Shown: positions 24,958 to 33,458, numbered from the stretch's first letter. The stretch is 64,000 nucleotides of DNA from Levilactobacillus suantsaii (GCF_004115745.1 NZ_QXIL01000001.1:62001-126000); one strand, 5' to 3'. Made by a program: numbers and translations. Notes: a model not told the origin generated them from the letters alone.

Positions 24958-25722
24958 GTGAAATTTATTTCTTGGAACGTCAATGGCTTACGGGCCATCG
25001 TTAAAAAGGACTTTATGGGCATCTTTAAAAATTTAGACGCTGACTTCTTTGGGATTCAAGAGACCAAGCTCCAAGCCGGTCAAATCGATTTGGACATCCC
25101 CGGCTATTACCAATACTGGAACTACGCTGAACGTAAGGGCTATTCTGGCACAGCACTCTTTACCAAACATAAGCCGTTGAACGTCCACTACGGTATCGAT
25201 GCGCCCGACTTCGACCATGAGGGCCGGGCCATCACCCTCGAATACCCCGACTTTTACTTACTGACCTGTTACGTCCCCAATTCCGGCGCTAAGCTGAAAC
25301 GGTTGGACTTCCGCATGGGCTGGGAAGACGCCTTTTTAGGCTACATCAATCGACTCAACGCCGACAAACCGGTCATCTTCTGTGGCGACCTCAACGTCGC
25401 CCACGAAAAGATCGACCTGAAGAACCCGCAATCTAACCACCATAACGCCGGATTCTCTGACGAGGAACGGGGAAAGTTTTCGACTCTGCTGGATGCCGGC
25501 TACGTGGACACTTTCCGCCACTTCTACCCGGACGCCACTGGTCGCTACTCTTGGTGGAGCTATCGGTTCCACGCCCGCGATACCAATGCCGGCTGGCGTA
25601 TCGACTACTTCGTGACCAGCCAGCGCTTGCAAGATCAGCTCCAAGACGCTAAAATACTAGACCAGGTCATGGGATCCGACCATTGTCCGGTCGAACTCGA
25701 CGTGGCCGATTTAACCGTCTAA
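24958..25722 (+). CDS. xth: Exodeoxyribonuclease III / AP endonuclease
   Basis: A 254-aa ExoIII-family DNA repair enzyme that incises abasic sites and trims 3' ends. MKFISWNVNGLRA, IQETKLQ with the metal-binding glutamate, YSGTALFTK, CGDLNVAHEKIDLKNP, WRIDYFVTS and the final GSDHCPVEL catalytic histidine are intact. The start is GTG at 24958-24960, eight bases after GGAGGTG; a longer frame from 24865 would cross the promoter. The next gene, a DnaQ-like exonuclease, follows by 22 nt. Confidence 0.93.
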   Translation: MKFISWNVNGLRAIVKKDFMGIFKNLDADFFGIQETKLQAGQIDLDIPGYYQYWNYAERKGYSGTALFTKHKPLNVHYGIDAPDFDHEGRAITLEYPDFYLLTCYVPNSGAKLKRLDFRMGWEDAFLGYINRLNADKPVIFCGDLNVAHEKIDLKNPQSNHHNAGFSDEERGKFSTLLDAGYVDTFRHFYPDATGRYSWWSYRFHARDTNAGWRIDYFVTSQRLQDQLQDAKILDQVMGSDHCPVELDVADLTV

Positions 25723-25744
25723 TCGTAGAAAGGAAGATGTCGTC

Positions 25745-26281
25745 GTGAACTTCGTTGCCATGGACTTTGAAACGGCTAACGCCAAGCGGTACAGTGCTTG
25801 TTCTTTGGCCCTGACCGTGGTCCGCAATAGCCAAGTCGTCGATGAATTTTATTCATTAATTAAACCGGATACTGATTTTTTCTGGCGCAATATCCAGATT
25901 CACGGCATCCACACCGCCGACGTCGCCAACGCCCCCACCTTTCCCGAAGTCTGGGAACACGTGGCGCCGTTCTTCCAACGCGACCGGTTGGTGATTGCCC
26001 ACAACGCGCCTTTCGACAATGGCGTCTTGCGCAGCAGCCTCGAACATTACCGGTTACCAGCGGCGCGCTATTTGACCCTAGACACCGTCAAGACCAGCCG
26101 GAAGTTCTTCCCCGAATTTCCCAACCACAAGCTCGACACGGTCTGCAATCAACTCAGCATCGACTTACACCATCACCACAACGCCCTAGATGATAGCCTC
26201 GCTTGCGCGAATATCTTGCTGTATGAGGCCAACCACTTTGGGACCGAACCTTTGAAGTCGTTCATTAAGGTGACGGCGTAA
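25745..26281 (+). CDS. DnaQ-like 3'-5' exonuclease (DEDDh)
   Basis: A 178-aa exonuclease with the DEDD motifs MDFETAN near residue 6, HNAPFDNGVL near residue 95, and HHNALDDSLACANI near residue 145, where the histidine makes it DEDDh. It resembles stand-alone DNA polymerase III epsilon-like proteins of lactobacilli. GTG start after AAAGGAAG. It is probably co-transcribed with xth, which suggests a role in DNA repair or end trimming; the exact substrate is unknown. Confidence 0.87.
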   Translation: MNFVAMDFETANAKRYSACSLALTVVRNSQVVDEFYSLIKPDTDFFWRNIQIHGIHTADVANAPTFPEVWEHVAPFFQRDRLVIAHNAPFDNGVLRSSLEHYRLPAARYLTLDTVKTSRKFFPEFPNHKLDTVCNQLSIDLHHHHNALDDSLACANILLYEANHFGTEPLKSFIKVTA

Positions 26282-26311
26282 TAGCTAGCTTAACATTCAG
26301 TCTCTGAAATC

Positions 26312-26355
26312 AAAAAAGTCACGCTCAACTTCGACGAGTTAAGCGTGACTTTTTA
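26312..26355. terminator. Bidirectional terminator between xth operon and hcrB
   Basis: The stem AGTCACGCT-AACT/AGTT-AGCGTGACT is flanked by six A and five T residues, between convergent units. Confidence 0.8.
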
Positions 26356-26425
26356 CTTATTTTAGGATTATCAAGGTAATTGACGGAATGTGTGGACGAG
26401 AACACCTCAACGCTAGCTTCAGCAG

Positions 26426-28861
26426 TTAGTCCGTGACGGCCAGTTCGTCAGCCAACGCACTCGTCGCGGCGATGCGGCCGAAGGTGAAGATATCGGCTAG
26501 TGAATTGCCACCGAGCCGGTTGCCGGCATGAATCCCCCCAGCCACTTCACCGGCCGCGTACAAGCCGTCGATGGCCGTGCCACCGGCCGTCAAGACATGG
26601 GCGCCGGTGTCGATCTTCAACCCACCCATGGTGTGGTGGGTCGCTGGTTTCCGTGGCGTAGCGTAGAACGGCGCGACCTTGACTTTCAGGTCAAAGGCGT
26701 TCTTGTGGAACTCTGGATCATCGCCAGCGTCGACATAGCTGTTGTAGTCGTGAACCGTCTTGACCAGCGTGTCCGGGTCAACCTTGATCTGACGCGCCAA
26801 ATCTTCTAACGTATCGGCTCTAAACAACGTCCCCGCTTCAACTTGTTGGTCAATCTTCGCTTGCGTCGTGTTGTACGCGGTCTTCTTGATTTCATCATCG
26901 GCGAGGAGATAGAACAGACTACCGTTGTCGATGGCGGCCTGGGTGAGTTGGTCCCGACTGCCGTACTCGTTGACGAACCGCTTTCCCTGCTGGTTGATCA
27001 TCACGTAGTTCTGCGGCGGCACTTGCAGGCCACTAAAGAGTTCACCGGTATCCGGGTCAGAAACGGGCATCATCTGCGAGAAGCCCATGCCAACCAAGTC
27101 GGCGCCCACAGCAGTCGCTAAGCGAATGCCGTCCCCGGTCATAGCCGGGGAGTTGGTGGTCTTGATGTCATCATCGATGTTAGTCCAGTACGTGTTGTAC
27201 TGTTTCAACATCTTGGTGTTAGCCGCAAATCCACCGGAAGCTAAGATGACGGCTTGGGCGTGAACGGCTAATTCTTGGTGGTCAACGCCCTGGGCCTGAA
27301 CGCCGACGACCCGGCCATTTTCGGTGGTCAGTTGCGTGACGTCCGTTTCGGTCATGATAGTGCCCCCATGACTGGTGACATATTGCTTAAGCGTCTTGAT
27401 GTACGCAAAGCCCAGGTCGCCCATTGGCTTGTGACCGCGCCGCCAGATGGCACCGACCGGCATCGTGACCTGCGTCTTATCGAACTCGACGCCGATCTTT
27501 TCCAACCATTGTACGGATTCCAAGGCGTGGTCGGTCAATTCTTTGACCAAGTCGTATTGGCCGTAAATCTTATGGCCCTGTAAGTCGCGCCGCTTCCCGC
27601 CCAAATAAGTTTGGATGCGGTGGAGCAACTTCGAATCGAACAAGTAACCACGTTGATCCGTGTTCTCTTGCAAGTAATCGTTGATTTGGTCCTTCAAGGC
27701 CCGGAAGTCTGGGCGATATTCGGGATCGATAGTCGCTTCATCAATCTCCGTAATTTCCTTCAAGGTGTGTTTTTCACCCAGAATGGCGTCAAACTGGCGT
27801 TGCCAATCGGGGTCGGCCGCGTTCATCGGTCCCCCAGCCCGGACGGTGTTCCCACCGACTGCCGGGAATTTTTCTAAGACCAGCACGCGTTTGCCACTTT
27901 GGAGTATTTTAGCGGCGGCAGTCAGACCAGCCCCACCGGCACCTACAACGACCACGTCGGTATCGAGGTCTTTGATTGCCGGTTTAGCAGCGGCAGTTTG
28001 CTTCGGCCGCTTCTTCAAGATGTCGGGGTCAGCACCGGCTTGCTTAACCGCTTCAGCCACCCCATCAATGACGCCGTGACTGGTAATCGATGCTCCGGAG
28101 ACGGCATCGACATCCAGCGTTTGCCCGTCAACGATTTGCTTGGGAATCCGTTCAAAGGCCACGTCGGCGATGCCTTCCGTTTCCGTGGACGCGTCAATCT
28201 GGATGTTCTCGATTCGGTCCTTCGATAAGGTAACCTGCATCGGGAGTTCCCCGTTGTGGCCGGTCGCCGTCACGTCATAGGTCCCGGGTTGATAGTTAAT
28301 CTCATCGGGCACGTTCATGGCTTCGACCACCTTAGTGAACTTCATGAACTTCTTAAAGCAACTGGTCAAGAAGTCGACCGTGCCGCTAGATTTCAAGTTA
28401 CCCTGTTCGTCAAACGCAGTGTGAGCGCGACCCAGTAAGAATTCTGAGCCGGGCATGACGTTAGCGCCGACGCCGGGGGCATCTAAGACTTGGCGCAGAT
28501 GCAGTTGCACACGGGAAGAGCCTTGGACACTGTAAGAGGCCCCAACGATCATCACTGGTTTGCCATCTAACGGGTGGGCCTTAAAGGACAACCATTCCAA
28601 GAGACTCTTCAACGCGGAAGGCAACGAGTGGTTATGTTCGGGCGTTGCCACGATGACCCCGTCAGCCGCCGTAATCTTTTGGATGAAGTTTTGGATGACC
28701 GGACTGTCCGTTTGGTCTTGCGATTCGTTAAACATCGGGACGTCGGTCAGTTCTAAGATTTCAATTTCCGCTTGGTCTTGAAAATGAGTCTGCATGTACG
28801 TCAGTAACTGACGGTTATATGACTTACGGGCGTTGGTGCCCACGATTCCGATAAATTTCAT
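26426..28861 (-). CDS. hcrB: Three-domain flavin reductase / flavocytochrome c-like enzyme, probable hydroxycinnamate reductase HcrB
   Basis: An 811-aa fusion. Residues 1 to about 190: an NADPH-dependent FMN reductase-like flavodoxin fold ([28 protein letters not shown]). About 205-285: an FMN_bind domain with the flavinylation motif [13 protein letters not shown]. About 300-811: a fumarate reductase-type FAD domain ([29 protein letters not shown], and [12 protein letters not shown] and [11 protein letters not shown] further on, ending [31 protein letters not shown]). The length, the preceding hcrA-like gene and the divergent LysR gene match the hcrRABC locus of L. plantarum, which reduces hydroxycinnamic acids. 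Other 2-enoate substrates remain possible. No signal peptide, so cytosolic. Confidence 0.8.
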   Translation of the reverse strand: MKFIGIVGTNARKSYNRQLLTYMQTHFQDQAEIEILELTDVPMFNESQDQTDSPVIQNFIQKITAADGVIVATPEHNHSLPSALKSLLEWLSFKAHPLDGKPVMIVGASYSVQGSSRVQLHLRQVLDAPGVGANVMPGSEFLLGRAHTAFDEQGNLKSSGTVDFLTSCFKKFMKFTKVVEAMNVPDEINYQPGTYDVTATGHNGELPMQVTLSKDRIENIQIDASTETEGIADVAFERIPKQIVDGQTLDVDAVSGASITSHGVIDGVAEAVKQAGADPDILKKRPKQTAAAKPAIKDLDTDVVVVGAGGAGLTAAAKILQSGKRVLVLEKFPAVGGNTVRAGGPMNAADPDWQRQFDAILGEKHTLKEITEIDEATIDPEYRPDFRALKDQINDYLQENTDQRGYLFDSKLLHRIQTYLGGKRRDLQGHKIYGQYDLVKELTDHALESVQWLEKIGVEFDKTQVTMPVGAIWRRGHKPMGDLGFAYIKTLKQYVTSHGGTIMTETDVTQLTTENGRVVGVQAQGVDHQELAVHAQAVILASGGFAANTKMLKQYNTYWTNIDDDIKTTNSPAMTGDGIRLATAVGADLVGMGFSQMMPVSDPDTGELFSGLQVPPQNYVMINQQGKRFVNEYGSRDQLTQAAIDNGSLFYLLADDEIKKTAYNTTQAKIDQQVEAGTLFRADTLEDLARQIKVDPDTLVKTVHDYNSYVDAGDDPEFHKNAFDLKVKVAPFYATPRKPATHHTMGGLKIDTGAHVLTAGGTAIDGLYAAGEVAGGIHAGNRLGGNSLADIFTFGRIAATSALADELAVTD

Positions 28862-28864
28862 AGT

Positions 28865-29482
28865 TTACTCCTTTCCAGCTGTGAGTTGACTCCAGGAAAA
28901 CTGACGGGTCTCCTCAAAGAACTTGTTTTGCGGTGTGATTTTTTGCATCAACGTGACAAATTCAGTGAAGGCTTGAAAATCCTTGTCCAATTCCTGCGCC
29001 TTCGCTTGATCGACCAGGTCCCCCTGTTCGTCAAAGGCTTGTAACGAGTGGCCCAACATGTATTCGACGTTGGGCATGACCAGCGCTTTTAATTCGGGCG
29101 CTTCTAAAATCTGGCGTAAATGCGCCTGGGCACGAGAAGTTCCTAAAGACCCATACGATGCACCGACGACCATCACGGGTTTGTTGATCAACGGCCGCGT
29201 GGTATAGGACAACCATTCGATGGCGCTCTTCAAAACGGCCGGAATAGAGTGGTCATATTCGGGGGTCGCAAAAATGACCCCGTCCGCGTGTTCGATCTGG
29301 TCCGCCAACTGCTGTACGGCAGCTGGCGCGTCCCGTTGTTCTGGTTCATTAAAGGCTGGTAAATCAGCGATTTCACAAATTTCTAATTCCGCAGTTGACG
29401 CAAAATGGCGTTGCATATACTGTAACAACTGCCGGTTGGTCGATTTCACGGCGTTAGTGCCGACAATTCCAACTAATTTCAA
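28865..29482 (-). CDS. hcrA: NADPH-dependent FMN reductase, probable HcrA
   Basis: A 205-aa flavodoxin-fold reductase (MKLVGIVGTNAVKS, DGVIFATPEYDHSIPAVLKSAIEWLS, VMVVGASYGSLGTSRAQAHLRQIL). It is clearly homologous to the first domain of the next gene, so one of the two arose by duplication. TTG start after AAAGGACG; the hcrB start follows after three bases. In L. plantarum the equivalent protein works with HcrB in hydroxycinnamate reduction, presumably by feeding reduced flavin. No long 3' extension. Confidence 0.75.
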   Translation of the reverse strand: MKLVGIVGTNAVKSTNRQLLQYMQRHFASTAELEICEIADLPAFNEPEQRDAPAAVQQLADQIEHADGVIFATPEYDHSIPAVLKSAIEWLSYTTRPLINKPVMVVGASYGSLGTSRAQAHLRQILEAPELKALVMPNVEYMLGHSLQAFDEQGDLVDQAKAQELDKDFQAFTEFVTLMQKITPQNKFFEETRQFSWSQLTAGKE

Positions 29483-29530
29483 GATTCAACGTCCTTTCTA
29501 GGTGTTCACTCACATCTGCTACACATTTTG

Positions 29531-29549
29531 ATAATAAAAAGGTTATTAT
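29531..29549. promoter_or_regulatory. A/T-rich inverted repeat in the hcrA-hcrR divergent region
   Basis: Perfect 7-bp arms ATAATAA/TTATTAT with a 5-bp spacer lie 49 bp upstream of hcrA. The hcrA side has no recognisable -35 box, as expected for an activator-dependent promoter. A second, widely spaced repeat GGGGCG/CGCCCC lies at 29559-29589. Either may be the HcrR site; assignment is by position. Confidence 0.4.
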
Positions 29550-29686
29550 TAAGGGACCGGGGCGGATGAGATTCGGTAAAAAACGCCCCAGTTCTACAAA
29601 TGCTAGTTTACGAGTAACTGCTTAGTTTGTGAAATATTTATTTATCTATTGTCCCATAGCAATTTTGTTATCAAGGAGGAATTCGT

Positions 29687-30631
29687 ATGCCCAAAGCAGA
29701 CCCCTTTCGGATGCGGCGCTTCTTAGACGTCCTGCTCAAACACGGCAACTTTACCCGGGCAGCCAAAGATCTTTACATCTCGCAACCCTACCTTACGCAA
29801 ACGATTCAAAACGCCGAAACCGAACTCGGCGTTGCCATCATCAACCGGGCCACGAGCCCCATTAGATTGACTGCCGCCGGGCGGATTTATTACCAATACC
29901 TAACCACGTTAGAGAACGAACAAGCTCAGTTTCATAAACGGCTGAGTCAATACACGGCCCCCGCCAAGCAAGTCATCCGGGTAGGCATCCTGTCCAGCTT
30001 AGGCTACTACCTATTGCCACTGATTTTGCCAGACTTTTTACAGGTGCATCCCACGGTCAAAATCGACCTGACTGAAGACATCTCCGAACGCAACGAGCAA
30101 CGCTTATTACACCACGACTTAGATTTTCTGATTGGTCAAGATCCCCAAACCATCGCGGCTGGCTTGACGGTCCACGACCGCGGCCATGACGGGTACTACG
30201 CCATCATTCCGCACACGTCTGCCCTATACCAGCCACATCAGGCTTACATCAACCCCCACTCACTTTCAATGGACCAACTTATGCAGGCGCCACTGGTCTT
30301 ATCGCCGCAGGGATCGTCGATTCGGCGGCAAGTCGATTACCTGTTGCAAAAATTCCACGTTGACCCGCACATCGTGGTCGAAAGCAGCAATACTTTGACC
30401 GTCCAAAAACTGGCGCAACGGGGGCTGGGCGTGACCTTTCTGCCGGACAGCGTCACCGTTACGCCGGATAGTGCGCACTACAACCTCTATCCGTTACCCC
30501 AAGACCTGGTCTCACTAACTTACTTCATCGCCTCTCCAGCCGGAAAAGAATTAACGACTCCAGAAAAGGATTTTGTGACCCTCTTTTTGACGAACCTCGA
30601 GGCCAGTCTGGCGGACCCCTCTTCGCGCTAA
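29687..30631 (+). CDS. hcrR: LysR-family regulator, probable HcrR
   Basis: A 314-aa LysR protein. The N-terminal winged helix is FRMRRFLDVLLKHGNFTRAAKDLYISQPYLTQTIQNAETELGVAIINR, and the two-lobed effector domain follows from about residue 95 (VIRVGILSSLGYYLLPLILPDFL). AAGGAGGAA precedes the ATG. It is divergent from hcrA, the usual LysR arrangement, and corresponds to HcrR of the L. plantarum hydroxycinnamate locus. It probably activates hcrAB in response to a phenolic acid. The inducer is inferred from synteny only. Confidence 0.82.
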   Translation: MPKADPFRMRRFLDVLLKHGNFTRAAKDLYISQPYLTQTIQNAETELGVAIINRATSPIRLTAAGRIYYQYLTTLENEQAQFHKRLSQYTAPAKQVIRVGILSSLGYYLLPLILPDFLQVHPTVKIDLTEDISERNEQRLLHHDLDFLIGQDPQTIAAGLTVHDRGHDGYYAIIPHTSALYQPHQAYINPHSLSMDQLMQAPLVLSPQGSSIRRQVDYLLQKFHVDPHIVVESSNTLTVQKLAQRGLGVTFLPDSVTVTPDSAHYNLYPLPQDLVSLTYFIASPAGKELTTPEKDFVTLFLTNLEASLADPSSR

Positions 30632-30649
30632 GACACGTCACACGAAGAA

Positions 30650-30691
30650 CTGGACGGTGAGTCCGCTAAAATGCGCGAACTCACCGTCCAG
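30650..30691. terminator. Long-loop hairpin after hcrR
   Basis: Perfect 13-bp arms CTGGACGGTGAGT/ACTCACCGTCCAG with a 16-nt loop lie between convergent genes. There is no clean T tract, so termination efficiency is uncertain. Confidence 0.55.
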
Positions 30692-30733
30692 AAAACAGTT
30701 GACTATCATATGTTTAATTTTAGACCGGCGTCA

Positions 30734-30871
30734 TTACTTGGCGCCTTTTTTAGTGGGCTCCTTTTGCTCGCGGTGTTCGGCGATATTGCAGCCATCGGGA
30801 CCACAAACGGCACTCGCGTCCGCGTCGCCTAGCGATTTAAAATTCGGTGTCGTCGATTGTTTTTCAGTCAT
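30734..30871 (-). CDS. 45-aa two-cysteine microprotein coupled to the DsbA-like gene
   Basis: Starts MTEKQSTTPNFKSLGDADAS, contains VCGPDGC (Cys23 and Cys28, C-X4-C) and ends KKGAK. A GAGGAGG ribosome site overlaps the end of the DsbA-like gene, and the ATG begins one base after that gene's stop codon, so the two are translationally coupled. The paired cysteines next to a thiol oxidoreductase suggest a substrate, a metal carrier or a redox partner. Family not recognised. Confidence 0.7.
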   Translation of the reverse strand: MTEKQSTTPNFKSLGDADASAVCGPDGCNIAEHREQKEPTKKGAK

Positions 30872-30872
30872 T

Positions 30873-31523
30873 TTAATCGACCTCCTCAGCCAAGACCTGT
30901 CGCAAGGCACTTACCATGGTGTCGTAGGGTTGCGCACCGGAAATGCCATACTTGTCGTTCAACACGAAGAACGGAGCACCCTGAATCCCCAGCTGTTGAG
31001 CTTCGGCCTCATCACGGCGAACGTCTTGTGCATACTTGTCACTTGCTAACACGTCATCAACCGCCGCTGCGGGTAAACCAGCATCCACGACCGCACGCCG
31101 TAAAACGGTATGGTCTGCGATAGACGCGCCTTCGCTAAAGTAAACGTGGTACAACGCGGTGATCACTTGCTCCGTCACAACCGCATCACCTGACGCCTGA
31201 GCCAACTTGATCAATCGGTGAGCATCCATGGTGTTCGTTGGGATAGCGTGAGCTAAATCAATCGTCAACCCATCGCCAGCGCCCATTTGCTCAATCTGGG
31301 CCATTTGTGCCTGTGCCTGGTCGACCGTCATGCCGTGACCGCCAGCAAAGTTGTCGGTCATCGTCTTCGTGGTCGTCGTCGGTAAGGTCGGATCCAGTTG
31401 AAACGCCTTGAACTCCAAGGGCGTCTCGTCAGCAATGCCTAATTCCTTGATGGCGCGCTTCATGCGCGTCGACCCAATATAACAAAACGGACAAGCAATA
31501 TCGGACCAGTACTTAATTTTCAT
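30873..31523 (-). CDS. DsbA-family thiol oxidoreductase, FrnE-like
   Basis: A 216-aa thioredoxin-fold protein with the active site ACPFCYIG near residue 11, a helical insert, and the cis-proline loop QGAPFFVLNDKYGISGAQP near residue 180. The FrnE-type pattern (no signal peptide, CPFC, GAPFFV..YGISGAQ) points to a cytosolic disulfide oxidoreductase or isomerase. The start is the ATG at 31521-31523 after GGAGGCGC; a longer frame runs into the operator. First gene of an operon with the 45-aa cysteine protein. A 22-bp palindrome upstream is shared with the ArsR-rhodanese gene. Confidence 0.87.
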   Translation of the reverse strand: MKIKYWSDIACPFCYIGSTRMKRAIKELGIADETPLEFKAFQLDPTLPTTTTKTMTDNFAGGHGMTVDQAQAQMAQIEQMGAGDGLTIDLAHAIPTNTMDAHRLIKLAQASGDAVVTEQVITALYHVYFSEGASIADHTVLRRAVVDAGLPAAAVDDVLASDKYAQDVRRDEAEAQQLGIQGAPFFVLNDKYGISGAQPYDTMVSALRQVLAEEVD

Positions 31524-31534
31524 GTTGCGCCTCC

Positions 31535-31556
31535 TATTCAATTACTTAGTTGAATA
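31535..31556. promoter_or_regulatory. 22-bp operator upstream of the DsbA-like gene
   Basis: Perfect 7-bp arms TATTCAA and TTGAATA separated by 8 bp. The same arrangement, with one mismatch, occurs at 32279-32300 upstream of the ArsR-type gene. ArsR-family dimers bind palindromes of this size. Confidence 0.7.
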
Positions 31557-31598
31557 GATTCAGTTTAACAGTTTGCTCTAATTTGTCAATTCACCGGC

Positions 31599-32243
31599 CT
31601 ATCCTGTCACAGCCACCTGCCAATCATAATAACTCGCATGCAGGCTGTAGGCCTGACGTCCCCGTTGGCGTAGCCACTGCGTCGCTTGATTCGTGAGACT
31701 ACAAAGTGGCCCCCGACAATACACAATCAATTCCTGATCAGCTGGAATCTCAGTCAGGCGGTCGCTAAGTTCATCGACGGGGATATTATAGGCCCCGTCA
31801 ATATGTCCCACCTGAAATTCCTCCGCTGGGCGAACATCCAAGAGTTGCACGTCATCGCGGTCCATCAGTTTCAGGGCCGTCGACAAATCTAACGTTTGGA
31901 TGCGTTTAACCGTATCATCGTGGCGTTGAATGGTCTGCATGGTGGGCAACTGGGCCTCCCCCACGTCACGTAACAAGTAGAAAAGCTGTTCGACCTGGGC
32001 GGACGCCAAACAATAAATGGCGTAATTGCCCCGCTGAACACGGCCCACCAAATTGGCCTCCCGCAACGCCTGGAGGTGCCGCGACGTGTTGGCAATGCTC
32101 ATTCCGGTTTGCTGCGCTAAGGTCGCCACTGTTTTGGGACTTTGGGCTAATAAATCCATGATCTCTAAACGCCGGTCGCTCGCCAAACTTTTGCCAATCT
32201 TCGCCAGTTCCCGATACAGCTGCGCATGCTGGCCTGCTGCCAT
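31599..32243 (-). CDS. ArsR-type regulator fused to a rhodanese domain
   Basis: A 214-aa fusion. Residues about 5-95 are an ArsR winged helix (LASDRRLEIMDLLAQSPKTVATLAQQTGMSIANTSRHLQALREANLVGRVQRGNYAIYCLA). Residues about 120-212 are a rhodanese domain with LLDVRPAEEFQVGHIDGAYNIP and the active loop VYCRGPLCSLTNQA, where the catalytic cysteine follows tyrosine. The start is the ATG at 32241-32243 after AAGGAG. The rhodanese cysteine could sense persulfide, sulfide or oxidants, with the ArsR part as output. A 22-bp operator upstream is shared with the dsbA-like operon, so it probably controls itself and that operon. Confidence 0.85.
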   Translation of the reverse strand: MAAGQHAQLYRELAKIGKSLASDRRLEIMDLLAQSPKTVATLAQQTGMSIANTSRHLQALREANLVGRVQRGNYAIYCLASAQVEQLFYLLRDVGEAQLPTMQTIQRHDDTVKRIQTLDLSTALKLMDRDDVQLLDVRPAEEFQVGHIDGAYNIPVDELSDRLTEIPADQELIVYCRGPLCSLTNQATQWLRQRGRQAYSLHASYYDWQVAVTG

Positions 32244-32278
32244 ATCATCAGACTCCTTTCCGTGTCGTTGACTGCTAT

Positions 32279-32300
32279 TAATCAACGATTTAATTGAATA
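32279..32300. promoter_or_regulatory. 22-bp operator upstream of the ArsR-rhodanese gene
   Basis: TAATCAA and TTGAATA arms separated by 8 bp, differing at one base from the perfect copy at 31535-31556. It lies 36 bp upstream of the start codon. Confidence 0.65.
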
Positions 32301-32344
32301 GCTTTATTTTACTGTCTTGTCCGCGTTTGTCAACTTTCGGGCCA

Positions 32345-32391
32345 CGCTAAAAGAACCTGGGAGACTTCCCCCCAGGTTCTACGCTAATTTT
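32345..32391 (-). terminator. Terminator after the GNAT pseudogene
   Basis: A long stem built on AGAACCTGGG/CCCAGGTTCT extends to CGCTAAA/TAGCG with an internal loop, 14 nt past the stop codon. Confidence 0.7.
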
Positions 32392-32405
32392 TCACCATGC
32401 TAGGC

Positions 32406-32915
32406 TTATTGCAACGGGTAAACCATTTCAACGGCCGTAACTTGTTCACCGTCGTCATCGGTCACCGTTTGCTCAGCCGTTTGGGTCCGTTGAAAGCCCA
32501 TCTTTTGGTAGAGCTTCATGGCCGCCACGTTGCGCGTTTGCACCAACAGTCCCACTGCTTCTAAGGTACTGGCCGTTTCTGCCCAATACAGGGCTTCATC
32601 GACCATCGCCGTGCCAATCCCTTGGCGCTAATAAGCCTTTTCGATGGCAATCCCCAACTCACCCACGTTGCCTTGTGGGGTGGGCGCAATCGACAACACC
32701 CCGATCAAGCGGTCACCAAGACTGGCGACCAACAACAAGTGGGTCGGACTCTGATTGATCTGTTCTAACTGATCGGCTTCTTGCACAACGCTGATCGGGT
32801 CGTCAGCGTCTGCCAACGTAAACGTGTCACTTTCTCGCTGCAATTGCGTGAGTAACCGCAAAAGTTGCGCAGCGTCAGTGGCTTCTGGTAGCCGAATGGC
32901 GACTTCTTCACTCAT
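32406..32915 (-). pseudogene. GNAT-family N-acetyltransferase interrupted by an amber codon
   Basis: The single frame encodes a 169-codon GNAT acetyltransferase, start MSEEVAIRLPEATDAAQ, with LLLVASLGDRLIGVLSI and, later, VGLLVQTRNVAAMKLYQKMGF. An in-frame TAG at 32628-32630 falls between AIEKAY and RQGIGTAMVDEAL, exactly at the residue before the acetyl-CoA loop, where the family often has tryptophan; TGG to TAG is one base. Without readthrough the product lacks the cofactor site. The start overlaps the tsaE stop by 8 nt; a RimI-like enzyme behind tsaE is the common order, so the ancestral role may be protein acetylation. Confidence 0.8.
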
Positions 32916-33384
32916 GACATGAAGCCTGTAATTGGGCGACCAACTGGTCAAAGTGGTCCCCGTGCGGCTCAAAGCTCAACGTCCGCTGATTTTCCCCGGC
33001 TGCGTCGTCACGCTTAAAGATAATCCGCAAATAATGTTCTGGCAATTCGTCGGCGATAAACTTGGACCATTCGACCACGTTAACGCCATCGCCATTGAAG
33101 TATTCCTCTAAGCCCAATTCATCCCCACTGCCATCTTCCAAGCGGTAGACGTCCATATGATATAACGGTAACCGCCCGTCTTGGTACTCGCGGATGATGG
33201 TAAACGTCGGACTCTTGACGTTCCGTTTAATGCCCAGGCCCGCCGCTAATCCCTTGGTAAAGGTCGTTTTACCGGCACCCAGGTCTCCATCTAGTAAAAT
33301 GACATCCTTGGCACGTAGGCCGGGCGCGAGTTGCTGCCCGATTGCCATGGTCATCTCTGGACTTGTGACCGTCATTTTTAACAT
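32908..33384 (-). CDS. tsaE: tRNA threonylcarbamoyladenosine biosynthesis ATPase TsaE
   Basis: A 158-aa P-loop ATPase needed for the t6A37 modification of ANN-decoding tRNAs. Walker A LDGDLGAGKTTFTKGLA, the following VKSPTFTIIREYQDGRLPLYHMDVYRL, and ELGLEEYFNGDGVNVVEWSKFI are diagnostic. The start is the ATG at 33382-33384 after GAAGGGG, removing 13 residues from the longest reading. Its stop overlaps the GNAT pseudogene start. It follows the pta terminator, so it has its own promoter or depends on readthrough. Confidence 0.92.
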   Translation of the reverse strand: MLKMTVTSPEMTMAIGQQLAPGLRAKDVILLDGDLGAGKTTFTKGLAAGLGIKRNVKSPTFTIIREYQDGRLPLYHMDVYRLEDGSGDELGLEEYFNGDGVNVVEWSKFIADELPEHYLRIIFKRDDAAGENQRTLSFEPHGDHFDQLVAQLQASCHE

Positions 33385-33428
33385 TTTGCCAACCCCTTCA
33401 CCGTTAAATTTATTACTGCCCAAATAAT

Positions 33429-33458
33429 ACCCGGATTACGGCTAAAGCGCAATCCGGG
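33429..33458 (-). terminator. Hairpin after pta
   Basis: The perfect 8-bp arms CCCGGATT/AATCCGGG are followed on the minus strand by TATTATTT, about 35 nt past the pta stop. The T tract is weak. Confidence 0.6.

Noticed and set aside
29618-29650. Rex-type redox box near hcrR
   Set aside because: TTGTGAAATATTT matches the left half only; the right half TTCACAA is absent.
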